Origin: Sporocytophaga sp.
GTDB taxonomy: Bacteria; Bacteroidota; Bacteroidia; Cytophagales; Cytophagaceae
DNA length: 43,485 bases
Reading direction: 5' to 3'
Assembly: GCF_017745095.1 (NCBI RefSeq)
Contig: NZ_JAGHZZ010000031.1
Location: forward strand, 1 to 43,485
This document shows, piece by piece, positions 17,155-25,047 of the stretch. The notes below the pieces were generated by a model. The model was given only the letters and a program-made list of their open reading frames with translations. It was not told where the DNA came from and ran no database searches. Positions within the stretch are counted from its first letter, which is position 1. Every line of letters begins with the position of its first letter. The position numbers and the translations under genes were made by a program.

Positions 17155-17185
17155 CAAATATATGTAACTAATTGGTTACACAAAA
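17155..17185 (-). promoter_or_regulatory. Promoter of the SRPBCC-ArsR operon
   Basis: On the minus strand, TTTG (17184-17181) and TATATTTG (17162-17155) are separated by exactly 18 bp, a full match to the Bacteroidetes -33/-7 pattern (TTTG and TAnnTTTG). Operator B fills the spacer completely. Confidence 0.75.
17163..17180. promoter_or_regulatory. Operator B of the SRPBCC-ArsR operon
   Basis: TGTAACTAATTGGTTACA, an 18-bp near-palindrome occupying precisely the spacer between the -33 and -7 boxes. A bound repressor here would exclude RNA polymerase. Confidence 0.7.
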
Positions 17186-17258
17186 TAAATTATCAATTAA
17201 TTTTTAAGAAATTCAATACTACTATTATCAGAATGAAAAAACAATAATTTGGCGACAA

Positions 17259-17711
17259 TCAGAAGCGTATACCACTGAAATAAGTCCACAGAATGAATAG
17301 CAGCTGCAGTGGCACTCTGAACCATAAATAAGCCATGCCCGGACCTTCCAATGTTCCTTTTTGATAATCTACATGTTTGATCGCTGCATATATATTTGCT
17401 GGAAGCAATAAAAGAAAAAATACGATCAGCAACCATGCGGTAATATGCTTTAAACCCGGTAAAAGTAATCCTATAGCCGCAGCGATCTCAATCAATCCTG
17501 TAAGGTAAATTGTTTGAGTTTTAAAGGGAACCAAATCCGGCAGCATCATAGACATCCCTTTGGTAAAGACAAAGTGGCCAATAGCAGTAAAAAGCAGCAT
17601 TGCTGCCATAGCTATTCTTCCTGCAAGTGAAATATTTACAACTCCGTAAATCAATTTTATTGCGGTAATGGAAATTATAAAGACGGCAAGCAATACAATC
17701 AGAGGTTTCAT
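17259..17711 (-). CDS. DoxX family membrane protein
   Basis: A 150-residue integral membrane protein with four hydrophobic helices (about 1-20, 28-52, 68-110 containing two, and 125-145). The pattern GRIAMAAMLLFTAIGHFVF, then TGLIEIAAAIGLLLPG, then ANIYAAIKH is typical of DoxX/DoxD-like proteins, which are related to the quinol oxidase subunit DoxD but mostly of unknown function. The frame opens 8 codons earlier with TTG at 17735; the ATG at 17709-17711 fits the family start better. It follows the Crp-like regulator by 55 bp on the same strand and is likely co-transcribed with it. Confidence 0.82.
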   Translation of the reverse strand: MKPLIVLLAVFIISITAIKLIYGVVNISLAGRIAMAAMLLFTAIGHFVFTKGMSMMLPDLVPFKTQTIYLTGLIEIAAAIGLLLPGLKHITAWLLIVFFLLLLPANIYAAIKHVDYQKGTLEGPGMAYLWFRVPLQLLFILWTYFSGIRF

Positions 17712-17766
17712 AGAATCTTTTTTGGTAAAGGTCAAAAGATTTTATTTTCCGGACAATGAACCTGGG

Positions 17767-18333
17767 TTAAGAAATGCGTTTTCTGATCCTGCTGAGCGCC
17801 TGAGGAGTTATGCCAATATAAGAAGCAATGTATTTCAATGGAATCAGTTGAATCAAATGAGGTTGCTCTATAAACAACTTCAGATACCTTTCTTCAGGAG
17901 TATCATTTAAAAATGAAAGTTCTCTTTTAGCCTTTTTCTGAAACAAATCTTCACTTGCGAACCTACCGATTTTATTTCCGACTTCAGTCTCCGAATATAT
18001 GATCTGAAGATCCTGATAGGTTAATCGCCAAAGGATTGTTTCAGTTATTGTTTCTACCCTATATAAAGAAGGTATACGAGACAGGAATGAATCATAGGCA
18101 CTCACAAACCCATTATCAAAGGAAAACGAAAAGGTCAAATCTTTATCTTCTTTTGGAATATAAAATCTGATGATTCCTTTTTCTACAAATGACAAATAGT
18201 TTTCTGTTTGCCCAGTCTCTAACAGCACAGTTTTTGAAGGAAATTTCTGTCTCGAAAGTTTTGAAGAAAAAATCTCCCATTCATTTTCACTAAGCGCTAC
18301 AATCTTTTCAAACAGATTTCTGATAAGGTCCAT
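17767..18333 (-). CDS. Crp/Fnr-family transcriptional regulator
   Basis: A 188-residue regulator with an N-terminal cyclic-nucleotide-binding-like beta barrel (about 20-115, including SKTVLLETGQTENYLSFVEKG) and a C-terminal helix-turn-helix (about 160-188, LKYIASYIGITPQALSRIRKR). The barrel lacks the Arg-Ser phosphate-binding motif of true cAMP receptors, as is usual for the many small Bacteroidota members, so the effector is unknown. The start is ATG at 18331-18333; an upstream in-frame TTG is less likely. It sits just upstream of the DoxX gene and may control it. Confidence 0.88.
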   Translation of the reverse strand: MDLIRNLFEKIVALSENEWEIFSSKLSRQKFPSKTVLLETGQTENYLSFVEKGIIRFYIPKEDKDLTFSFSFDNGFVSAYDSFLSRIPSLYRVETITETILWRLTYQDLQIIYSETEVGNKIGRFASEDLFQKKAKRELSFLNDTPEERYLKLFIEQPHLIQLIPLKYIASYIGITPQALSRIRKRIS

Positions 18334-18343
18334 TTTCAAAAGA

Positions 18344-18454
18344 TTAAAAACTCTGAGGATAAAAATCCAATATTATGATTGAACCCAAAGTAAGTAGAAC
18401 TGCTAATACTATCCTTGTATAAGGCTTGCGTAATATTGAAAGAAATAACCTCAT
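18344..18454 (-). CDS. Possible 36-residue membrane microprotein
   Basis: A short frame from ATG (18452-18454) to TAA (18344-18346). It encodes a basic N-terminus (MRLFLSILRKPYTR), one hydrophobic helix (IVLAVLLTLGSIIILDF) and a brief tail: a textbook single-pass topology with the positive end inside. It ends 10 bp before the Crp-like gene start on the same strand, as expected of a leader gene in an operon. No homology is known to me and a chance frame cannot be excluded. Confidence 0.38.
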   Translation of the reverse strand: MRLFLSILRKPYTRIVLAVLLTLGSIIILDFYPQSF

Positions 18455-18504
18455 AAGGCAAAGTTACATCATATGATTAAGTTAATGAAGTATTTCAGGG
18501 CTTA

Positions 18505-19497
18505 TTACTTTTTTTTAAACTCCTTAGGTAAACATCCAAACTTCTTCTTGAATGCCACAGTAAAATGCTGCGGATTCTTATAGCCTATTATATGTGAGAC
18601 TTCAGCGATAGACTGCTCTCCATGCTGAAGCAATGATTTGGCCATTTGCAGACGTTCTTCTGCAAGGTATCCGAATATAGTATTATCAAAAAGTTCCTTA
18701 AAACCTTCTTTCAATTTAAAGTTGTTGAGTCCGGTCATCTTTGAAAGCTCCAACAATGAATAAGGTTCTGAAAGATTCATTCTTACCAACTCCCGAACAT
18801 AATTAAGCTTTTCTATATCATCCTTTCTTAAAACAATTTTAGATTCTCTATTGGTCTGACTATTTAATTGTGCTATCTGCAATGATAACAACTCAAGGAC
18901 TTTGGCCTCCAGATATACCTTTTTCAATTGACCTGAAAACTTACAATGAATTATATCAGCAAGCACCTGCTTCATAAGAGTTGTAATAGGCATGCATCGA
19001 TTTCCTAATATAGCGGGCTTATTCTCATCGATACTCACTCCGAATTCCTTAAGTATACTTAAATCATTATTAAAAATCTTACGCAGATACTCTACTGACA
19101 ATTGTATTTCCAGGCAAAATCTGTCTTCATGAACCGGATTAAAAATGTAACCCTTCATTTCAGGAAAGTAATATAAAGCATGATGCTCATCTTCATAGGC
19201 TATATCCATCCCCCCTGTTGCCTTATTAGAAAAGCTATTGCCTCCTCTTAATTCAAAATGCATTTCAAGATGGGGCGTGTCTTTTTCAATATGAGTAATC
19301 AATTCAGAGGGGCAACGCATTGAAAACATATTGATAAGAAATCCATCAATCAAAAGAACATTTGACTTGCCTGAAATTCCTCTATATACACCGCTGGCCT
19401 CAAATTCTTGTATACCATTTGAGGTAGAATAACCATTCGGAAGTTCAAATACTGTGATAATTTCCTGAAGATCTTCACTTCTAAGGGTTGTTCTCAT
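18505..19497 (-). CDS. AraC-family regulator, PchR/YbtA-like
   Basis: A 330-residue regulator. The C-terminal 105 residues carry two helix-turn-helix units: YSLLELSKMTGLNNFKLKEGF and QSIAEVSHIIGYKNPQHFTVAF, followed by the typical KKKFGCLPKEFKKK. The N-terminal 220 residues have the layout of the siderophore-responsive PchR group, with LKEGFKELFDNTIFGYLAEERL being characteristic. It is transcribed away from a TonB-receptor operon, with 123 bp between the starts, and most likely activates that operon when the matching ferric siderophore is bound. This role follows from the family and position and is not proved. A pair of TTGCGT repeats in the gap is a plausible binding site. Confidence 0.87.
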   Translation of the reverse strand: MRTTLRSEDLQEIITVFELPNGYSTSNGIQEFEASGVYRGISGKSNVLLIDGFLINMFSMRCPSELITHIEKDTPHLEMHFELRGGNSFSNKATGGMDIAYEDEHHALYYFPEMKGYIFNPVHEDRFCLEIQLSVEYLRKIFNNDLSILKEFGVSIDENKPAILGNRCMPITTLMKQVLADIIHCKFSGQLKKVYLEAKVLELLSLQIAQLNSQTNRESKIVLRKDDIEKLNYVRELVRMNLSEPYSLLELSKMTGLNNFKLKEGFKELFDNTIFGYLAEERLQMAKSLLQHGEQSIAEVSHIIGYKNPQHFTVAFKKKFGCLPKEFKKK

Positions 19498-19507
19498 TTT
19501 ATTCCTT

Positions 19508-19534
19508 TTGCGTCATTAATATTACTTCTTGCGT
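19508..19534 (+). promoter_or_regulatory. Direct TTGCGT repeats, candidate AraC-regulator site
   Basis: TTGCGT at 19508-19513 and again at 19529-19534, exactly 21 bp apart (two helical turns), upstream of the receptor-gene -7 box. AraC-type activators commonly bind such paired half-sites. Confidence 0.4.
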
Positions 19535-19558
19535 TATTTTTCCCCTCTCTCACCTTCC

Positions 19559-19566
19559 TATATTTG
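19559..19566 (+). promoter_or_regulatory. -7 box of the siderophore receptor operon
   Basis: TATATTTG, a full TAnnTTTG match 54 bp before the receptor ATG. No good TTTG stands at the -33 distance, which fits a promoter that needs an activator. Confidence 0.5.
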
Positions 19567-19620
19567 CAATCCTAATATGAATTTAGACTAATTCTAAATA
19601 AAAGTCAAATTTTGCCGAAA

Positions 19621-22032
19621 ATGTCTTTATTAACTGCAGAGAGCACACTATTTAAAACATTAATAATAAGCTATTTAATATTACTAATTTCAATTTCTGC
19701 AAAAGCTCAGGAAGCGACTTTCACCATTGCGGGTGACGTCAAAGATCAAAAGGGTATTTCTTTACCAGGCATTTTGGTGGTTGTGGAAGAGCTTAACAAA
19801 GCGTCTATTTCTGACATCAATGGAAAGTTTGAAATAGCCGGAATTCCAGAAGGGAAATACACAGTTGTCATTCAAAACATCGGCTATAAACCATATAAAA
19901 AGCTGATTCTTGTTAATAAAGAAACTGGAATTTTATCAATACCACTTGAAGAAGAAATTATAGAAACCCAGGTTATTACCATTGAAGGAAAAAGTAAAAC
20001 CCAAGAGGCAAAGGAACAAGCGATCAAAGCTGAAGTAATAGACACCAAAGCAGTAAAAGTACAGCCAGTATCATTGAATGAATTAATGAATCGTTCTGCT
20101 GGTATCAGGATCAGACAAACAGGAGGACTGGGATCTACTTCAAACCTGATGATCAATGGCTACCAGGGTAAAGCTATTAAATATTTTAAAGACGGAATTC
20201 CACTGGATTATTTGGGTGGAGGTTATGATATCTCTTTTGTTCCTGTAAATGCCCTTGAAAGATTGGAAGTATATAAAGGAGTGCTTCCGGTAAACCTTGG
20301 AGCAGATGCTCTGGGAGGAGCTGTAAATATGATATCCAGAAAATCCTTGCCGAGATATGCAGAGTTTTCTTATGAGCTGGGTTCCTTTAATACTCACCGT
20401 GTTTCTGCTAATGCTTTTTACTCTGATACAGCAAAAAAAATATTCATAGGAGCCGATGTATTCTACAATCATTCTGATAATGATTATAAAGTAATTGCAG
20501 ATGTTACCGATGAAATCTCATCAACTAGAAGCCCTAAAGAAGTCAGACTTTTTCACAATAAGTTTACCAACTACTATGGTGAAGTATATGGAGGTGTAAG
20601 AAATACGAAATGGGCAGATGAGCTCCGAATTGGATTAACAGGCTATTGGATTAACCGGGAAAATCAATACGGATCAAACATGAGCCAGCCTTTTGGAGCC
20701 TCAGTAAACAGACAATATTCTGTTATACCGACCTTAAGATATCAAAAGAGCCTATTCAAAAACCGACTTCACATTGATCAGTTTTTAGTAATAAATACTA
20801 TTCATTCTCAGCAGATAGATACAGCTCACGGTTATTATGACTGGTATGGAAATTTCACTTCAGCACCCCATAAAATAGGAGAACAAAGAGTACAAGGAAT
20901 TTATGCCAAACAAAACTTTTCATACTTTACTTCAAGAACTAATTTGTCTTATGTATTGAATCCAAAACATAAGATTGAATTCAACGCAGTATATACAGCA
21001 CTGAGTCGGGTCGGAAATGATCCTTACGGAGTAAAATTTAAAAATAGCGGAACAGATATACTGACTATACCGGCATATTATAACAAAGCAATCTTTGCCG
21101 TCGGACTTCATTCAAAAATCTATAAAGAGAATCTTAGTAATATCTTCATCATAAAGCACTATCACTATTCTACATCATATGTAGACGGAGACTATTATAC
21201 TGGAGTAGAAAAAAAAGGATCTTCTTCGAAAAACAGATGGGGAATTGCCGAAGCAATAAAATTGATGGTAAACCAGAATTCGTTTTTTAGATTGTCAGGC
21301 GAGGTCGCTACAAGGCTTCCCGGACAGGATGAAATATTCGGAGATGGCAATACCAATCTTTCTAACTTTGAACTGAAGCCTGAAAAAAGCGTAAATTTTA
21401 ATTTAGGCTTCCGCACTCATAATAAAGACAACCTTACTCTTGAAGTCAATACCTTTTACAGGATTACCCGTGATCTAATATTAAGAGTAGCACCTGTAAA
21501 CTTCCTCTTTGCTCAATATCAAAACATAGAAAATGTCAAAGGTGTAGGATTAGAGACCGATGTGAACTATAACCTTCTAAAATGGCTTAGAATAAACGGA
21601 AACTTCACATACCAGGACTATAGACTTTTCAATAGTTCACAAAAAGAGTTCAACGGAAACCGTTTAAAAAATACACCTTACTTTTTTGCCAATCTGGGCC
21701 TGAGCGGCCAGTTTAATAAGGTCATTAATGATAATGATAAACTTACCATTCTCTGTTATTATACATTCGTAAAGGAATATTACCTTGATTATATCCCCAA
21801 AGACCAAGAGCCTCAAAGTTTCCTGGGCCTATGGGGAAGAGCGCAATATTCAACACCTAATATAATACCTGATCAGCACATACTTACTGGCGGATTTACA
21901 TACAGTCCTGCTTATAAATTGTCATTTAGCTTTCTCATTAAAAACATGACGAATTCTGTTTTATACGACAATTACAAAATTCAAAATGCGGGCAGAAGCT
22001 TTCACATAAAAGTTAATTATCTCTTAAAATAA
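19621..22032 (+). CDS. TonB-dependent siderophore receptor (XusA-like)
   Basis: An 803-residue outer-membrane receptor. A signal peptide (about 1-30) precedes a carboxypeptidase-regulatory-like beta domain (about 35-115, GDVKDQKGISLPGILVVVEE). The plug domain (about 130-245) includes MNRSAGIRIRQTGG and LERLEVYKGVLPVNLGADAL, followed by the 22-strand barrel ending in the usual aromatic-rich strand (HIKVNYLLK). It should import a ferric siderophore with energy from TonB. The frame opens at a TTG 9 bases earlier, but ATG at 19621 is better. It is first in an operon with a DUF4374 lipoprotein and a PepSY protein, the same order as XusA-XusB-XusC of Bacteroides thetaiotaomicron, which takes up siderophores made by other bacteria. 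The ligand here is unknown. Confidence 0.9.
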   Translation: MSLLTAESTLFKTLIISYLILLISISAKAQEATFTIAGDVKDQKGISLPGILVVVEELNKASISDINGKFEIAGIPEGKYTVVIQNIGYKPYKKLILVNKETGILSIPLEEEIIETQVITIEGKSKTQEAKEQAIKAEVIDTKAVKVQPVSLNELMNRSAGIRIRQTGGLGSTSNLMINGYQGKAIKYFKDGIPLDYLGGGYDISFVPVNALERLEVYKGVLPVNLGADALGGAVNMISRKSLPRYAEFSYELGSFNTHRVSANAFYSDTAKKIFIGADVFYNHSDNDYKVIADVTDEISSTRSPKEVRLFHNKFTNYYGEVYGGVRNTKWADELRIGLTGYWINRENQYGSNMSQPFGASVNRQYSVIPTLRYQKSLFKNRLHIDQFLVINTIHSQQIDTAHGYYDWYGNFTSAPHKIGEQRVQGIYAKQNFSYFTSRTNLSYVLNPKHKIEFNAVYTALSRVGNDPYGVKFKNSGTDILTIPAYYNKAIFAVGLHSKIYKENLSNIFIIKHYHYSTSYVDGDYYTGVEKKGSSSKNRWGIAEAIKLMVNQNSFFRLSGEVATRLPGQDEIFGDGNTNLSNFELKPEKSVNFNLGFRTHNKDNLTLEVNTFYRITRDLILRVAPVNFLFAQYQNIENVKGVGLETDVNYNLLKWLRINGNFTYQDYRLFNSSQKEFNGNRLKNTPYFFANLGLSGQFNKVINDNDKLTILCYYTFVKEYYLDYIPKDQEPQSFLGLWGRAQYSTPNIIPDQHILTGGFTYSPAYKLSFSFLIKNMTNSVLYDNYKIQNAGRSFHIKVNYLLK

Positions 22033-22058
22033 AAATTTATTATCAATCATTTAATACA

Positions 22059-23252
22059 ATGAAAAAAGTTGTTCTGAAATTTACCTTTATACTCCTTCTT
22101 GTTACAGTGTTCTTTTCTTGTAAAAAGAAAGAAAAAGAAGTTGCTCCACAATTTGGAAGCAACGGTACATATGTTCTTTTGACTGCAATGGGTATGTGGG
22201 ACGCCGGATTCTATACTGCTTTCGATGGAATGCCATCCGGAGATATCTCTTATGTTTCCAATAAGTCGTTACAAATTACAAGTGTCTTTGGTGTAAGATC
22301 ATATAAAAACTGGTTCTTCGACAGAACAAATGCTGCCGGTGAAGCAGGTCTGCAGAAATATACAGTATCAAGTGACGGCTCTATCGTCAATTCAGGATTC
22401 ATCATAAAATCAACCCAATATACAATAGTAGATGAAAATACAGGCTTTTATCTTGATGAAGACAGAGGCTTGCTTAAGCTTCAGAAGTTTAACCCCTCTA
22501 CCATGCAAAGAACAGGAGAACTGGATTTCTCTTCACTTGCAAAAACCGGTGTGGAATATCAGGTATTGGGAAAACATATACTTGCAGCCAAAGAAGGTAA
22601 ACTTTATGCTAGCATCACATACGGAACAACTGCAGCACAAGGATTTGGAGATGATTTATATAGTGAAATAGAATTTGCAGTAATTGATATTGCTACAGGT
22701 ACATTGGATAAAACAATTAAGTACGATGGATTAAAAGGAATTGGTTGGGGATCATCAGCTAACAGATTCCTTACAAAAGGTGATGACGGAGCATTATATT
22801 TCTATAGCTCTGGTTTCAGTTCTGGTATCCAAAACTCTTCCATCATAAGAATTAAAGCTGGTGAAACAGACTTTGACAAAACATGGATTATCAGGGCATC
22901 TGACTATGCAACTCAATCTACTTTTGCAACTGCACTTGTCAAAGGTGGTAAACTTTATACACAGGTTTCTGCTACTCCAATCAGCGACTTTTCAAAACTT
23001 GGTGCTTACTCATTTGATTACTACGCTATCGACATTAATACAAAAGCAGGTGCTAAAATTGAAGGAATTCCTACTTGCCACTATGCATGGGCTAATGAGC
23101 AGGCTATTACTGAAATCGATGGAAAAATTTACTTCTGGGCACAAACTCCAACTTCAAAAGGTTACTATGTTCTAGACGGTGATAAAGGTATCAAAGCATT
23201 CAATGTAACTGATGGTGGATTCATTTGGGGCTTTGTAAAACTAGAGGAATAA
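22059..23252 (+). CDS. DUF4374 surface lipoprotein (XusB-like siderophore binder)
   Basis: A 397-residue lipoprotein. The signal (about 1-20) ends in VFFSC with the lipidated Cys21 followed by lysines and acidic residues. The rest is strand-rich with repeated Gly/Asp turns and fits the DUF4374 propeller-like family (opening GSNGTYVLLTAMG, closing NVTDGGFIWGFVKL). In the Bacteroides Xus system the DUF4374 protein XusB is an outer-surface lipoprotein that captures catechol siderophores and hands them to the receptor. The same role here is inferred from family and gene order. It starts 26 bp after the receptor stop. A stable hairpin separates it from the next gene. Confidence 0.87.
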   Translation: MKKVVLKFTFILLLVTVFFSCKKKEKEVAPQFGSNGTYVLLTAMGMWDAGFYTAFDGMPSGDISYVSNKSLQITSVFGVRSYKNWFFDRTNAAGEAGLQKYTVSSDGSIVNSGFIIKSTQYTIVDENTGFYLDEDRGLLKLQKFNPSTMQRTGELDFSSLAKTGVEYQVLGKHILAAKEGKLYASITYGTTAAQGFGDDLYSEIEFAVIDIATGTLDKTIKYDGLKGIGWGSSANRFLTKGDDGALYFYSSGFSSGIQNSSIIRIKAGETDFDKTWIIRASDYATQSTFATALVKGGKLYTQVSATPISDFSKLGAYSFDYYAIDINTKAGAKIEGIPTCHYAWANEQAITEIDGKIYFWAQTPTSKGYYVLDGDKGIKAFNVTDGGFIWGFVKLEE

Positions 23253-23276
23253 TCCTCTTTCACTTATTACAAATAT

Positions 23277-23315
23277 TTCAAACCTGTAAAGAAATTTAAT
23301 CTTTGCAGGTTTGAA
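23277..23315 (+). promoter_or_regulatory. Intercistronic hairpin between the lipoprotein and PepSY genes
   Basis: A 15-bp stem with one wobble pair: TTCAAACCTGTAAAG (23277-23291) and CTTTGCAGGTTTGAA (23301-23315), with a 9-base loop. It lacks a clear T-run, so it may stabilise the upstream mRNA or give partial termination. Confidence 0.6.
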
Positions 23316-23337
23316 TACTTTAAAACAACTATAAACT

Positions 23338-24525
23338 ATGACTTCAGTTAAAAGTGTCAAAGGATGGTTTCAAGTTCACAAATGGACTAGTCTTATTTGT
23401 ACGATCTTCCTTCTACTGTTATGTCTCACTGGTCTGCCTTTGATCTTTCATGAAGAAATTGATCATTTATTGGGCAAGGAACCTGCAGCTCCTGAAATGC
23501 CAGCGAACACACCCAAAGCCAGTCTTGATAAAATTATAGAACAAGGTTATCTTCAAAGACCTGGTGAAGTGGTTCGCTATGTCTTCTGGAGTGATGAGCA
23601 TCCAAACCTTGTAATGCTTAGCATGGCCGATTCAATGAATGCAGCTCCGGAAGTAAGCAATCTTGTAGTTTTGGATGAACGTACAGCAAAAGTCCTTGAT
23701 GAGCCTGAGAACCAGGAAGGTTTTATGTACATCATGTATAAACTTCACGTAGATATGTTTGCAGGAATTCCGGGTAAATTGTTTCTGGGTCTTATGGGAC
23801 TATTGTTTATTACAGCAATTATATCAGGTATCATGTTGTACGGACCTATTATGCGTAAATTTGATTTCGGAATGGTTCGTACTGAAAAATCTTCCCGTTT
23901 GAAATGGCTGGATATGCATAACCTCCTTGGAATTGTAACGCTAGCATGGGCAACGGTTGTTGGACTTACTGGTGTTATCAATACGATGTCTGAAACAGTA
24001 ATAGCAGCATGGAGATTCGGACAACTCGCAGAAATGGTCGCTCCATATAAGGACAAGCCTGCTATAACGAGTAAATTTAGTTCTCTAGAAGATGCAGTAC
24101 AAACTGCGAAAAAAGCAGCTCCTCATATGACACCGTCTGTTCTTGCTTATCCTGGGACACTCTTCTCCAGTAAACATCATTATGCTGTGTTTATGAGGGG
24201 AAATACGCCTCTGACATCTAAACTTATCTTGCCTGCTCTTATTGATGCTCAAACAGGCAAGCTAACCGATTTGCGTCCAATGCCGTGGTTTGTCAATACC
24301 CTATTTATCTCTCAGCCTTTGCACTTTGGGGATTATGGAGGTTTACCACTCAAAATCATCTGGACAATATTTGACATTGCCACAATTGTGGTATTGATAA
24401 GCGGTCTATACCTTTGGATTGCGAGAAGAAAAGCAATGAAAGCTCAGATTGCCAGACTGGAAAACATGGAGTCTGTTGCATTGGAAGCTATTACGGAGAA
24501 AGGAGAAGTAGTCTATGAAAAATAA
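23338..24525 (+). CDS. PepSY-domain inner-membrane protein (XusC-like)
   Basis: A 395-residue membrane protein of the PepSY-TM family. Hydrophobic helices lie at about 15-37 (opening VHKWTSLICTIFLLLL), 138-165, 187-220 (DMHNLLGIVTLAWATVVGL) and 340-362, with a periplasmic loop of about 100 residues in the first half and another in the second. Histidines at the helix borders (His14, the LHVDMF, MHNLLG and LHFGDYGG segments) recall heme-ligating inner-membrane reductases. Related proteins encoded in siderophore operons are thought to reduce ferric siderophore in the periplasm so that iron is released. It is third in the Xus-like operon. Confidence 0.87.
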   Translation: MTSVKSVKGWFQVHKWTSLICTIFLLLLCLTGLPLIFHEEIDHLLGKEPAAPEMPANTPKASLDKIIEQGYLQRPGEVVRYVFWSDEHPNLVMLSMADSMNAAPEVSNLVVLDERTAKVLDEPENQEGFMYIMYKLHVDMFAGIPGKLFLGLMGLLFITAIISGIMLYGPIMRKFDFGMVRTEKSSRLKWLDMHNLLGIVTLAWATVVGLTGVINTMSETVIAAWRFGQLAEMVAPYKDKPAITSKFSSLEDAVQTAKKAAPHMTPSVLAYPGTLFSSKHHYAVFMRGNTPLTSKLILPALIDAQTGKLTDLRPMPWFVNTLFISQPLHFGDYGGLPLKIIWTIFDIATIVVLISGLYLWIARRKAMKAQIARLENMESVALEAITEKGEVVYEK

Positions 24526-24700
24526 TTTCTTACACGTTTGGGGATTGCCGATAGTTCTTGCTATACTATCAATATTTGGTTTATTGTCAGCTCTATTAGG
24601 GAGTGGGATTTGGGAAGTTATATCGTGGATTGCATTATTCATTCCTCTAAGCACAATGGCTTACTATCTTTGGATCGCATTCAGAAAAAAATCTATTTAA
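24515..24700 (+). CDS. Small two-helix membrane protein of the siderophore operon
   Basis: A 61-residue protein with two hydrophobic helices (about 8-30 and 33-54) and a basic C-terminus (FRKKSI). Its start overlaps the PepSY gene by 11 bases, so the two are coupled. Small proteins of this shape follow PepSY genes in other siderophore loci as I recall them. It may be an accessory subunit of the membrane reductase; no function is established. Confidence 0.75.
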   Translation: MKNNFLHVWGLPIVLAILSIFGLLSALLGSGIWEVISWIALFIPLSTMAYYLWIAFRKKSI

Positions 24701-25047
24701 AGTTTTATTTCTTTGAGGTAATCCTATTTAAGAGAGCAGTTTCTTTTACTATTGAATCTACTCTCTTTTATTTTTGACTTTTGATATCCTGTACTCTACT
24801 CAATAAGATAGAATTTGTTTATCCTGATAAATTGGGATAAATAGAAACAATCCATCTTAATGATCACCTACAAGTCCCTCCATGCTTAGTTGTCAGGCAT
24901 TGTAAACATCCATTCACCACCTTTCTCCTTAACAATTTAATGATCTTAAACACTCCACTCTTAACAATTGGCACCACTTAAATTAACACCAAGTTAACCT
25001 TACAAAGGGATATTTGTCATCACAAACAAACTAACAGTAAACTACTG
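24701..25047. other. Intergenic region between the siderophore operon and the T9SS cargo gene
   Basis: About 350 bp. It holds the operon terminator at 24730-24776 and, near 25008-25016, GATATTTG, a one-mismatch -7 box about 32 bp before the next ATG. Nothing coding is apparent. Confidence 0.5.
24730..24776 (+). terminator. Terminator of the siderophore operon
   Basis: AAGAGAGCAGTTT and AATCTACTCTCTT pair with two mismatches. The second arm is followed by TTATTTTTG. Confidence 0.6.

Noticed and set aside
17133-17183. Upstream extension of the SRPBCC gene
   Set aside because: It translates the operators and the -7/-33 boxes; the family start is Met at 17132.
17197-17436. 79-codon minus-strand frame inside the DoxX gene
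   Set aside because: It overlaps the clearly coding DoxX frame and has no recognisable features of its own.
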